DNA of 64,000 nucleotides from Rhodocyclaceae bacterium (GTDB taxonomy: Bacteria; Pseudomonadota; Gammaproteobacteria; Burkholderiales; Rhodocyclaceae). Shown here in pieces: positions 1 to 7,625 of this stretch. A program made the translations under genes and the position numbers. The stretch covers positions 124,001 to 188,000 of the forward strand of contig JADKHX010000003.1 in the NCBI GenBank assembly GCA_016721505.1, in the 5' to 3' direction. The notes under the pieces are model-generated. The model was not told the DNA's origin. It saw nothing but the letters and a program-made list of their open reading frames with translations, and did no database searches. Within the stretch, counting starts at the first letter, position 1. Each line of letters starts with the position of its first letter.

Positions 1-113
1 ATGCCGCGCACATAAGGTGGATAGCTGTTACGCAACAAAAACAGCACCAAAGACATCATGCCAACCAGAACAGCTGTTAACCACACCGCAGTTCGTAGAT
101 CCAAATCAGTCAT
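1..113 (-). CDS. N-terminal fragment of a membrane protein, possibly a GGDEF-type diguanylate cyclase
   Basis: Only the first 37 codons are present; the gene runs off the left edge. It starts with ATG at 113, four bases after the trmB stop, so it probably belongs to the same transcript. The translation begins MTDLDLRTAVWLTAVLVGMM and continues into one hydrophobic helix followed by LRNSYPPYVRG. A single helix followed by a SYPP-x-x-RG stretch is familiar from the N-terminus of sensor GGDEF proteins of Burkholderiales, but no catalytic domain is visible here. The family call is inference from this short stretch only. Any N-terminal membrane protein of similar composition is an alternative. Confidence 0.45.
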   Translation of the reverse strand, partial: MTDLDLRTAVWLTAVLVGMMSLVLFLLRNSYPPYVRG

Positions 114-117
114 GACA

Positions 118-824
118 TTACCTGCTTCTAAAAATCACATCCCAGACACCATGCCCGAGTTTCAGGCCGCGTGTCTCGAACTTGGTTTGTGGTCGATAGT
201 TCGGCCTTGGCGCGAATCCGCTACAGGAGTTCTCCAATAAGGCTTCGTTGGCTAGCACCTCCAGCATCTGCTCAGCATAGTCCTGCCAATCGGTAGCGCA
301 ATGCAGATACCCGCCGGGCTGGAGTCGCGATGCCAGCAATGCGACAAACGGCGCCTGAATCAAGCGGCGTTTTTGCTGTCGCTTTTTTCGGCCATGGATC
401 AGGGAAGAAAATGTGAATTCCGGCCAGCGAAGCGGGGGCCAGCATGTGCTTGACGACATCGACTGCATCATGCTGAATCAGGCGTAGGTTGTTCAATTCG
501 CGGGTCGCGATTTCTTTTAGCAGACTGCCGACGCCAGGCGTATGAACTTCGATGCCGAGATAATTATTTTGCGGTGATGCTGCCGCGATGATTGCGGTTG
601 TTTCGCCCATGCCACAACCGATCTCGAGAATGGTCGGTGCGGCGCGTCCGAACTGTGCGGGCAAATCACATACGCCGGCTTGATAGGGGATTCCCCATTG
701 CGGCATTCCTTCCGTGTGATGTCGCCGCTGAGCTTCGAGACGCGGCCTTGGCGCAAAACGAACTGCGAATGTGATCGTGAGCGTGCGCTTGTTCAACCGC
801 TGTCGTCATCGGGGTATCACTCAT
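118..824 (-). CDS. trmB: tRNA (guanine-N7-)-methyltransferase, frameshifted
   Basis: TrmB makes m7G46 in tRNA using S-adenosylmethionine. The start ATG at 824 overlaps the stop of the upstream gene (ATGA) and gives MSDTPMTTAVEQAHAHDHIR, a typical N-terminus. Then come RRHHTEGMPQWGIPYQ, the SAM-binding LEIGCGMGETT, the NNYLGIEVH strand and the hallmark HIFFPDPWPKK, followed by QKRRLIQAPF and the ending FETRGLKLGHGVWDVIF. These pieces lie in different frames. Frameshifts are inferred near 763 and 730 (each a missing base) and at 383-388, where a run of six T on the plus strand (A on the coding strand) is one too long. With these corrected the protein is about 235 residues, the normal family length. 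I regard the breaks as sequence errors; a real pseudogene cannot be excluded without reads. Confidence 0.88.
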
Positions 825-1390
825 CGAACCACATCCACGGTCGGTCGCGGCACGATTTTCGGAATTTTGACGGATGACTCAGCCGATCCTTGCGCCGTAA
901 ATTTTGTCATCAAGGTCGACAAGTCATAGCGCTCGCCACGCAGCATCTCGGCAAAAGTCGCGCAGGCATCTTTCATTTCTTTGGCGCTCAAGTTGGGATC
1001 AAGCTGCGGCTTGAGATTGAGCGCCTTGATGATGTCGGCATCGGTAGCGTTTTGCGCTTCACTGGTGAAATACCACTTGGCTAAATCATGCGACATCTTG
1101 GCTATTGCGTGAATTTGCCCCGCATGCCATTTGGCGTAGGCCTCGCGTGTCTCAATCCCCACCGGCGTATCCACATCGCAAGCGGCCGCGAGCAAGGCTA
1201 CGCCGTGCGCGCGGCCAAACAAAACTTGTTGAACCAATACCGTGGAATGCTTGACCGCATAGCCAGTTTGTTTGGCTTTGAGTGGTGCCAGCGGCTTTGT
1301 CTCGGCGACTGCCTGCGCCCGAGCGGGTGCGGCCAAACTGGTGACCAAGCTGATGGTCAAACTTGCCAGCAAGAAGAGGGACAGCTTCAA
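821..1390 (-). CDS. Secreted protein of unknown function
   Basis: I do not recognise this family. The open frame extends upstream to 1513, but that extension is the C-terminus of thiG read across an indel, so I place the start at the TTG at 1390, directly before the signal sequence LKLSLFLLASLTISLVTSLA with an apparent signal-peptidase site after PARA. The mature part is about 160 residues, hydrophilic and alpha-helical in character, with two cysteines (AAACDVDT and DACATF) and a KMSHDLAKWY stretch. A periplasmic location is inferred from the signal peptide. It sits between thiG (overlapping its stop) and trmB (4-base overlap), so it is probably co-transcribed with both. The non-ATG start is uncertain because the local sequence contains indels. 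Confidence 0.6.
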   Translation of the reverse strand: MKLSLFLLASLTISLVTSLAAPARAQAVAETKPLAPLKAKQTGYAVKHSTVLVQQVLFGRAHGVALLAAACDVDTPVGIETREAYAKWHAGQIHAIAKMSHDLAKWYFTSEAQNATDADIIKALNLKPQLDPNLSAKEMKDACATFAEMLRGERYDLSTLMTKFTAQGSAESSVKIPKIVPRPTVDVVR

Positions 1391-2171
1391 CTGCCTATCA
1401 TCCCGCCAATGGGAGAACTGGGACTGGCGGCGTACAGCTTTTGGGCATCCGTCCAGCCAAAAATGCTCGCGTCCGGCCTCTACCGCCTTCTTCATTGCGC
1501 TGGCCATCAGCACCGGATTTTGCGCTCCAGCAATTTGCGGTGTTCATCAACACGCCATCGCAGCCAAGCTCCATCGCAATCGCCGCATCTGATGCCGTCC
1601 CCACCCCCGCGTCCACCAACACCGGAATTTTGGCTTGTTCGATAATGAGTTTGAGATTCCATGGATTCAGTATGCCCAAACCCGAGCCAATGAGGCTGGC
1701 CAGTGGCATCACCGCGACACAGCCGATGTCTTCCAGCATGCGCGCCTGGATCGGATCATCGCTGCAATAGACCATCACTTCGAAACCTCAGCCACCAGTG
1801 TTTTTCGCGGCCTTAAGTGTCTCTGGCATGTTGGGAAACAGTGTTTGCGCATCACCCAAAACTTCGAGTTTGACCAAACGATGATCGTCCAACACTTCGC
1901 GCCAGACGCAAAGTTCGCACTGCGTCGTCCGCGCTGTAACAGCCTGCGGTATTGGGCAGCAAGGTGAGCGGCCGGCAGGCAACGCGTCCAGCAAGGACGG
2001 CTGCCCGGGCTCCTGGCCGATATTCACGCGACGGATGGCGACGGTGACAATTTGTGTGCCGGAGACATCGAGCGCACGCGCGGTCTGGTCAAAATCTTTG
2101 TATTTTCCCGTGCCGACCAAGAGGCGAGATGTGTAGGACTTTCCGGCGATGATTAAGTTGTCTTGATTCAT
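1387..2171 (-). CDS. thiG: Thiazole synthase ThiG, frameshifted
   Basis: ThiG condenses 1-deoxyxylulose-5-phosphate, dehydroglycine and ThiS thiocarboxylate into the thiazole phosphate of thiamine. The family sequence is recognisable throughout: NLIIAGKSYTSRLLVGTGKY at the start, IVTVAIRRVNIG, the Schiff-base lysine in RLVKLEVLGD, NMPETLKAAK, MVYCSDDPIQARMLEDIGC, PVLVDAGVGTASDAAIAMEL, and the tail [20 protein letters not shown]. The segments lie in three frames. Breaks are inferred near 1960, near 1785 (an A-run one too long plus a missing G), near 1535, near 1475 and near 1440. With these corrected the end is a TGA at 1387-1389, giving about 260 residues, the usual ThiG length. It lies 18 bases after thiS. 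The cluster of indels looks like poor consensus, not decay, since every block is conserved. Confidence 0.9.
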
Positions 2172-2189
2172 TTTTAGTACCAGAAAAAC

Positions 2190-2393
2190 TCAGCCGCCGC
2201 CAACTGCGACGACAATTTCGAGATGATCGCCAGCGACGATTGCGGTGCTGACATGTAAACTTCTGGGTACGATTTCACCATTGCGCTCGACCGCGACGCG
2301 TTTGCCGCTTAGCTCACGCGCGACGAGCAATTCAGCAACCGTGAGCGACGATTTTGGCCACGTAACCAGCGTTCCATTGATAGTAATGTCCAT
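2190..2393 (-). CDS. thiS: Sulfur carrier protein ThiS
   Basis: This 67-residue ubiquitin-fold protein carries sulfur as a C-terminal thiocarboxylate to ThiG. The sequence has the beta-grasp pattern, with MDITINGTLV at the start, the LTVAELL helix, and RVAVERNGEIVPRS in the middle. It ends in DHLEIVVAVGGG, which supplies the diglycine tail that is adenylated by a ThiF/MoeB-type enzyme. It is intact, unlike thiG immediately downstream. Upstream, 28 bases separate it from the end of the NodJ-like permease gene. No thiO, thiE or thiF is seen in the window. Confidence 0.95.
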   Translation of the reverse strand: MDITINGTLVTWPKSSLTVAELLVARELSGKRVAVERNGEIVPRSLHVSTAIVAGDHLEIVVAVGGG

Positions 2394-2421
2394 AGCCGAT
2401 TTTAACGAGTCTGCCCACGCA

Positions 2422-3216
2422 CTAGGTGAGCAATCGCCTTCGCGTAAGCACCACCGCGACCCAAAATGCCAATAGCGAGATTCCCATTAGCACCAATAAA
2501 TGCAAGTCAATGTCGCTTGGCAGCGTATCAAACATCAATGGTCGAATTAGCGCCACTGCGTGCGTCAGCGGCAACCATGCGGCGATGGTTTGTACCAAGG
2601 GTGGCAATTGATTAGTGGGAAAAAACACTCCACAGAGCAAAACCATTGGCGTAATGAACAAGGTGAAGTAGTACATGAAAAAATCATAGGAGGGCGCCAG
2701 CGCGGTGATGATTAGCCCGAGTGCCGCGAAGCACAAGCCGGTAATGAAAATCACTGGCAAAGCCCACAACGCAAGCGGTGAAGCGACAAACCCCAACATC
2801 CAAATCACCGCCAAAATTGCTACTCCGGATAAGCTGGCCTTGGCAGCGGCCCACAGTAATTCGCCCAGCATCACGTCGTCGAGTGATACCGGCGCATTCA
2901 TAATCGCTTCCCAAGTTTTTTGCATGTGCATGCGCGAAAACGATGAATACAAGGCCTCGAAAGATGCCGCGTTCATCGTCGAACCGCATACCGTGCCACT
3001 GGCCAAAAAAGCGATGTAAGTCACGCCACCGACCTGCGGCAATAAACCACCCAATCCGTAGCCCAAGCCGAATAAATAAATCATCGGGTCGGCCAGATTA
3101 CCGAGTAGCGAGGAATCGCCAGCTTGCGCCATACCAAAAAATTGCGCCGCCAAACAGCGAGTGCGCGCAGTGAAAAGGGGTAGGGAATAGTCCAAGGCGC
3201 TCATCGCTTTAATCAT
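2422..3216 (-). CDS. ABC-2 type transporter permease, NodJ-like
   Basis: This 264-residue inner-membrane protein belongs to the ABC-2/NodJ permease family, which pairs with the NodI-like ATPase encoded 15 bases upstream. Signatures include SLLGNLADPMIYLFGLGYGL near residue 40, several hydrophobic helices, TWEAIMNAPVSLDDVMLGE in the cytoplasmic loop, and FFPTNQLPPLVQTIAAWLPL before the last helices. Residues around 27-36 read FFGMAQAGDS, while the adjacent frame reads FLVWRKLAIPS, the expected family sequence. That implies an extra base in the six-base A run on the plus strand near 3136-3141 and a missing base near 3112, which cancel. The substrate cannot be read from sequence; the symbiosis name NodJ does not imply Nod-factor export here. 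Confidence 0.88.
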   Translation of the reverse strand: MIKAMSALDYSLPLFTARTRCLAAQFFGMAQAGDSSLLGNLADPMIYLFGLGYGLGGLLPQVGGVTYIAFLASGTVCGSTMNAASFEALYSSFSRMHMQKTWEAIMNAPVSLDDVMLGELLWAAAKASLSGVAILAVIWMLGFVASPLALWALPVIFITGLCFAALGLIITALAPSYDFFMYYFTLFITPMVLLCGVFFPTNQLPPLVQTIAAWLPLTHAVALIRPLMFDTLPSDIDLHLLVLMGISLLAFWVAVVLTRRRLLT

Positions 3217-3231
3217 GCGTTTTTACCCCGC

Positions 3232-4153
3232 TCAATCGCGCAAATCGCGACCAGTGAGTTTGAGAAATACATCCTCAAGATTAGCCGGACGATGCAAGGT
3301 GCGTAGCTGTGGTTTGTCAGCTAAATGCTGCAACAGCGCGGTCGCATCGCTGACATAACAAAACGCCGTTTCGCCACTCACTTCAACGCGCTGCGCAAAC
3401 GCAGGCGCTTGGTTCAAAGCCCAAATTGGCGCGTCCTCGCCATAAACTTCCACCACTTGCGCTTCAATGTGTTCGCGGATCAATTCACGCGGCGGGCCGA
3501 TAGTCATCATCCGTCCGGCATCCATTATGGCAAGGCGCTGACAAAGGCGCTCTGCTTCGTCCATGAAATGAGTGGTCAGCAATATGGTTTTGCCCTGACT
3601 CAACAAGCGCTTCAAACGCTCCCAAATCAAATGTCGTGCCTGCGGGTCCAGGCCCGTGGTCGGTTCATCCAGCACCAACAAATCAGGGTCATTAACCAAG
3701 GCCCGCGCCAAAGTCAGCCGCCGCTTCATGCCACCAGACAAGGTACGGATGTTGGCGTTCTCCTTGCCGGCCAAGCCCGCGAACTCCAATAACTCCGGAA
3801 TTTTCGGGCGAATATCCGCATTGTTCAAACCAAAATAGCGTTCATAAATCAGTAAGTTTTCCGCCGTTGTAAAGTCAGGATCAAGATTGTCAAACTACGG
3901 CACCACACCAATACTCGCCCGCACTTCGCGCGCTTGCGCCGGCACCGGCAAACCAACCAAAGTAATGGCACCGGAATCCGGCGTAGTCAGCCCCAGACAG
4001 CATCGCAATGTTGTTGTCTTGCCCGCCCCGTTCGGGCCGAGTAAACCAAAACACTCGCCACGAACCAATTCAAGATTGAGCCCGTCGACAACACGTTTGC
4101 CTGCGTAAGATTTTTTGCAGGGTCGAGACAATGAGTGGGCTTTGGGGATGCAT
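3232..4153 (-). CDS. ABC transporter ATP-binding protein, NodI-like, with internal amber codon
   Basis: This is the ATPase partner of the downstream permease. It has Walker A (GLLGPNGAGKTTTLR), the signature LSGGMKRRLTLARAL, Walker B (LLVLDEPTTGLDP) and the switch histidine in LLTTHFMDEAERL. The C-terminal part (VEVYGEDAP onward) matches the NodI/DrrA-type extension. The start is taken as the ATG at 4153 (MHPQSPLIVSTLQKS). Reaching the Walker A frame requires removing one A from a six-base A run near 4110. An in-frame TAG at 3895-3897 replaces the glutamine expected in the Q-loop (VVP-stop-FDNLDPDFTTAEN). This is a substitution, not an indel. The remaining 220 codons are conserved, so either the base is wrong or the allele is dead. 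Confidence 0.85.
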
Positions 4154-4199
4154 CGTTGGATTTTAGGGGAAAGTAGCAGTGGACAAAGACAGACATTTC

Positions 4200-4227
4200 G
4201 CAAGTTGGTGCTAGTAACACGCCGTCG
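4200..4227 (+). repeat. Dispersed 28-bp element, copy 1 (intergenic)
   Basis: This copy of the dispersed element (core GTTGGTGCTGGTGACACGCC) differs from the consensus at a few bases: CTAGTAACACGCC in the right half. It lies in the 148-base gap between the divergent NodI-like and CPBP genes. Apart from this element I see nothing else definable in that gap. Confidence 0.6.
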
Positions 4228-4301
4228 TGAGTGTTACCGTTTGACCCGCGCCACCAATTGAAACGAACTATTCAATCGCCGAAATACTTACGAAAGAGAA
4301 A

Positions 4302-5061
4302 ATGGACTCGAACACAGTTGACGCGAACAAAGATTTAACCCTACCAATCGTTGTCTCGGTACTCTGCATTTACGCTGGCTTTTGGCATACCGATGCCCCC
4401 GAAAAGACAACTTTTGTCGAAATGATTGTTATCACTTTCCTGTCGGTCTGTGCGCTTACGCTTGCCGAAAGAGATGGTGCTAGAGTCCGTCGAATACTTG
4501 GCCAAGCAGGAATAATCGGCGTGTCAATCATCCTCTTCTTGTTCTTACTTGGCCAAAGGCTTTCGCCAACCGCACATGTTGGCGACATTTTTCAGATGCC
4601 TTGGATAGATTTCCTTAGGATCGTGGCCGTAAGTTTTGCGGTGGCAACCGCAGAGGAGCTTGCATTTCGAAAGTATCTGCTTGAGTTTTTATTCAGTAAA
4701 TACCCGACGATAAAATCAGCAGTGATTTGCATCGTCATTTTGTTGTCCTTCACGGCTGGGCCATTGTGACTCCACTTGTAACCAGCACGCTTTTCACTGC
4801 TTGGTCGTTCGTTATAAGTCGTGGCTCGCCGTAGTGGCGATGCACTGTATGTACGATAGTATTTTTTATGCCGAACGCTACATCAAGTTGATGAAAGGCG
4901 TTGCCCATGATGTCACACAGACCGCGGGCATGTTAAAGATTGTTTACTTTCAGTCTCTTGGGATAATGATGCTATCAGTTTTGTCCTTCCTCGCACTTTT
5001 GTCGGTTACAAAACGCGTTCAAGCGCGATGGGGAATTTCTCACAGAGAGAGCGGTAGCTAA
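4302..5061 (+). CDS. CPBP-family intramembrane metalloprotease, frameshifted
   Basis: The protein has several hydrophobic helices and, across three frames, all three motifs of the CPBP (Abi, Rce1-like) family: EExxxR as AEELAFRKYLLE, FxxxH as FVVLHGWA, and HxxxD as HCMYDS. These supply the metal-binding and catalytic residues of intramembrane proteases of this family. Start ATG at 4302 follows a purine-rich GAAAGAGAAA. The frame is lost near 4735-4740, just before the FVVLH motif, and again near 4827. Corrected length is about 250 residues. It is flanked by divergent and convergent neighbours, so it is probably monocistronic. Its substrate is unknown, and no bacteriocin or toxin gene lies next to it. 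Confidence 0.75.
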
Positions 5062-5225
5062 ACAGAAAAAGTGGTGCGATTATGAGCCATTGAACAAATG
5101 GGTCTGCTCAATTGACTGAAGGAAATAGGGGCTACGAGGAACAGTCCTTAATCTTTCGTTGAATTGTGACGTACACAACAAGCAAAAAATCACCGGCGAA
5201 ATGGGACGCCAAATCGTACGTGTGG

Positions 5226-5862
5226 CTAACGCAAAGCGCGAATAATGATCTCGCGGATCAGATGCAATCGACGATGAAAGAAATGATCTGCGCCGGGGAC
5301 GACGACGACCGGTATATCGAGCGGTTCGGCCCAGGCTAATACGTTGCTTAGGTGCACGGTTTCGTCTTTATCGCCGTGGATGACGAGCGTGTCTTTGGCA
5401 ACTGCTTCGGTGGTGTAGCTGCGCGCGCCGGTGACGAATCCGGCGGCGGTGCCGACTAACACTAAGCGTTTAGCGGGTGCGCCGGACTCCAGCCAGAACT
5501 TTGGCGAGACGAGTGATGACGAATGCGCCAAAAGAAAATCCGGCAAGGTAAAGCGGAAGTTTGCTACCACTGTCATAGCTTTCGCGCATCCATTTGACTA
5601 CGGCCAGCAAGTCATCAGTTTCGGCAATGCCGTGATCATGCGTGCCGTCTGAACTACCGACCCCGCGAAAACTTGGGCGCACGGTGATGCAATTCAAATC
5701 ACGAAAAGCACGGGCAATCGAGGTGACGACTTTGTTATCCGCGGTGCCGCCGAAAAGCGGGTGTGGATGAGCGATGAGCGCGATGCCTTGCGCGTTATCA
5801 GGCAGATCGACGAACAGCTCTATTTTGCCGACCGGCCCGGCAATGAAAATTTGCTGAGGCAT
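5226..5862 (-). CDS. Alpha/beta hydrolase, frameshifted
   Basis: This is a small cytosolic alpha/beta hydrolase of the uncharacterised type often annotated as a dienelactone-hydrolase-like or DUF-class protein. It shows the oxyanion-region IAHPHPLFGG, RPSFRGVGSSDG, the nucleophile elbow LAGFSFGAFV with the catalytic serine, the acidic residue in TLVIHGDKDETV, and the catalytic histidine in VPGADHFFHRRL. The first 120 and last 85 residues are in different frames. A one-base excess near 5487 restores VLA-ESGAPAKRLVLVG. Corrected length is about 211 residues, normal for the group. Its start lies one base after the ferredoxin stop. The 164 bases between this gene's end and the CPBP gene hold nothing I can identify. 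Confidence 0.85.
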
Positions 5863-5863
5863 G

Positions 5864-6172
5864 TCAGATTTTTAGTCGCTCGACGACGCGACCATGAATC
5901 AAATGCTCGTCAATAATTTCATCGATATCATCGTTGTCGACATAGCGATACCAAATCGCCTCAGGATAAATGACCAGCACGGGGCCAAGTTCGCAGCGAT
6001 CAAGACAGCCGGCGGTATTGATACGCACGCGTGATTGAATTTGGTCGCCGAGCTGCTTGACGCGATTTTTGGCGTAGGCGCGCACGGCTTCTGCGCCATG
6101 GTCGTTGCAGCAGGCTTCACCGTTTTTGCGTTGGTTGGTACAGAAAAATACGTGATGGTCAAAGTGGCTCAT
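5864..6172 (-). CDS. (2Fe-2S) ferredoxin domain protein, thioredoxin-like fold
   Basis: This 102-residue protein has the cysteine pattern of thioredoxin-like [2Fe-2S] ferredoxins: HHVFFCTNQR, then EACCNDHG, then INTAGCLDRCELGPVLVIYP. The ending DDIDEIIDEHLIHGRVVERL also fits the family. The start ATG overlaps the corrected stop of the upstream MazG-like gene, and the following hydrolase begins one base after its stop, so these genes are almost certainly co-transcribed. A redox-partner role is inferred from the family; the partner is unknown. Confidence 0.9.
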   Translation of the reverse strand: MSHFDHHVFFCTNQRKNGEACCNDHGAEAVRAYAKNRVKQLGDQIQSRVRINTAGCLDRCELGPVLVIYPEAIWYRYVDNDDIDEIIDEHLIHGRVVERLKI

Positions 6173-6581
6173 GATGTAATTTTGGTGCGTGTTTGTGTTT
6201 CATTGGGTACAGGATATTTTGTGCATTCTTGATAATCTTTTGCCGAACAGCGGCCAACATGTCGACCCCCAAAACATCGGCAAGTTCAGTTAAATAGACC
6301 AAGACGTCGGCGATTTCATCTGCCACTGCGGCACGCTTTTCGTCCGTCAGATTCGCGCTTTCTTCGGCGGTCGCCCATTGAAAATGCTCGACCAATTCGG
6401 CGGCTTCAACCGAGAGCGCCATCACTAAATTTTTTGGTGTGTGGTACTGATGCCAATCGCGCTCGGTGCAGAAGTTTCGCAAGGCATCGCGTAGCGATAT
6501 GAGGTCAGTTATTGCATCAGTTGGTGCTGACGACACGCTGTTGAAGGTGGCCGCTAGATCGGTCACGCCATCGTCAATCAT
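6169..6581 (-). CDS. MazG-like nucleotide pyrophosphohydrolase
   Basis: The protein matches the small all-alpha NTP pyrophosphohydrolases (MazG-like, RS21-C6 type): LRDALRNFCTERDWHQYHTP, then the metal-binding ExxE in LSVEAAELVEHFQW, and the ExxD in ADEIADVLVYLTELAD. Such enzymes hydrolyse non-canonical or surplus NTPs to NMP and pyrophosphate. I chose the second ATG (6581) because an AGGAG lies six bases before it and directly abuts the first ATG at 6587. Near 6215 one A is missing; restoring it gives NAQKYPVPNE and a stop TGA at 6169-6171 that overlaps the next gene's ATG, whereas the uncorrected frame runs to 6159. The poorly conserved N-terminal segment SVSSAPTDA is encoded by a copy of the dispersed element. 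Confidence 0.87.
6516..6543 (+). repeat. Dispersed 28-bp element, copy 2 (inside MazG-like gene)
   Basis: This diverged copy reads CAGTTGGTGCTGACGACACG and then CTGTTG. It lies within the N-terminal extension of the MazG-like gene and is read on the minus strand as NSVSSAPTDA, outside the conserved catalytic core. Confidence 0.5.
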
Positions 6582-7620
6582 TCGCATCTCCTTTGCGATA
6601 CATCATCAGCCAAGGCAGAGCGAGAAACGGCCATAGCGATGCGGCGAATTGAGTCAGGCCATGAAAGTTCAAAAATTGCCCCGGATTCCATACCTGTTGC
6701 ATTTGATCAAGATAAGGATTGTCCGGTGCGAGGTTAACCATGACAGTGGCGATCAGCAGCGATACAGCGGCCAGCGCGCTTTGTGCGGTCGGTACCAATC
6801 GCCGCGCCAGCCAAAGCAGCGCAATGCCGATGCTCAAACCAATCACGCTGCCTTCGGTGGCCCATGCCAGCGCCAAGCTTGGCTGCGTGATCAGTGCCAA
6901 GCTGACGGTTTTGACCAATAGCCCCATCGCGAGCGTGAGTGCGAGAAAACTGAATCGTGGTTGGCGTGGCAATTGTGCGGCCAGCAAACCGACGGCGAGA
7001 GTCGCCGTGCCGACCACAGTGGTTTCGATCGCGCGAAATCCGCTGGCACTGAAGGCTTGCGCGGCAGGTAGTTCGATCAAACGGCGCACATCGCCAGTGC
7101 CGAACAACAATGTATTGGGTTCGAGCTGCGTCAACAGCCACAGCGCCAAAAGCACTAGTCCGGCATCTGCCTGTGGCGTGAACAACCGTTGGCGCGAATG
7201 TCCCAAATAGCCGACATCGAGAAGGCGTGGTTGCAGCCAACGCGCAAGGCTGGCACCGAGCAACGCGCCAAGTGCGTTGCAACTCACATCAATATTCGAT
7301 GGAATTCGGCTAGGTAAAAAATTCTGCAAAGTCTCGAGGCTGGTTGCCAGAAGCAGCCCAAAAACACAAGCGATAAACCAAGTGACACGTACCGACATCG
7401 CAGCCGGTCGGGATTGCAAAGCGGCATAGGACAACATGCCCAAGGGCACATACCCAAGCACATTGATGAACAAATCGAAGCCAGTGAAATAACGTGGCCA
7501 ACCACCGCTCAGAAAGTCAAAAAGCGGCACACCGCTATCGCGCCAGCCGCTCAGCGGATACAGACTGGCGTAGACGATTAGCAGCGCATAACCAAGCGCA
7601 AGTCCGGGCATCAGTCGCAT
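6574..7620 (-). CDS. VanZ-like family membrane protein
   Basis: This protein of about 348 residues has many hydrophobic helices. The N-terminal half carries the VanZ-like pattern: LLIVYASLYPLSGWRDSG, FDLFINVLGYVPLGML, then SLETLQNFLPSRIPSNIDV followed by a glycine-rich NALGALLGASLARW. The C-terminal half has further helices (LAVGLLAAQL, VIGLSIGIALLWLARRLV) and ends WPFLALPWLMMYRKGDAND. The ATG at 7620, five bases after the ubiB stop, is chosen; the open frame extends upstream into ubiB. The stop overlaps the start region of the MazG-like gene. VanZ of Enterococcus confers low teicoplanin resistance by an unclear route. Proteobacterial members are uncharacterised, so no function is assigned. 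Confidence 0.82.
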   Translation of the reverse strand: MRLMPGLALGYALLIVYASLYPLSGWRDSGVPLFDFLSGGWPRYFTGFDLFINVLGYVPLGMLSYAALQSRPAAMSVRVTWFIACVFGLLLATSLETLQNFLPSRIPSNIDVSCNALGALLGASLARWLQPRLLDVGYLGHSRQRLFTPQADAGLVLLALWLLTQLEPNTLLFGTGDVRRLIELPAAQAFSASGFRAIETTVVGTATLAVGLLAAQLPRQPRFSFLALTLAMGLLVKTVSLALITQPSLALAWATEGSVIGLSIGIALLWLARRLVPTAQSALAAVSLLIATVMVNLAPDNPYLDQMQQVWNPGQFLNFHGLTQFAASLWPFLALPWLMMYRKGDAND

Positions 7621-7625
7621 GCGAT

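Noticed and set aside
58..240. Plus-strand 60-codon open frame at the left edge
   Set aside because: It overlaps trmB and the start of the next minus-strand gene and has no recognisable content.
1391..1513. N-terminal extension of the secreted protein ([19 protein letters not shown]...)
   Set aside because: This is the C-terminus of ThiG read in a frame opened by an indel. The secretion signal begins after it.
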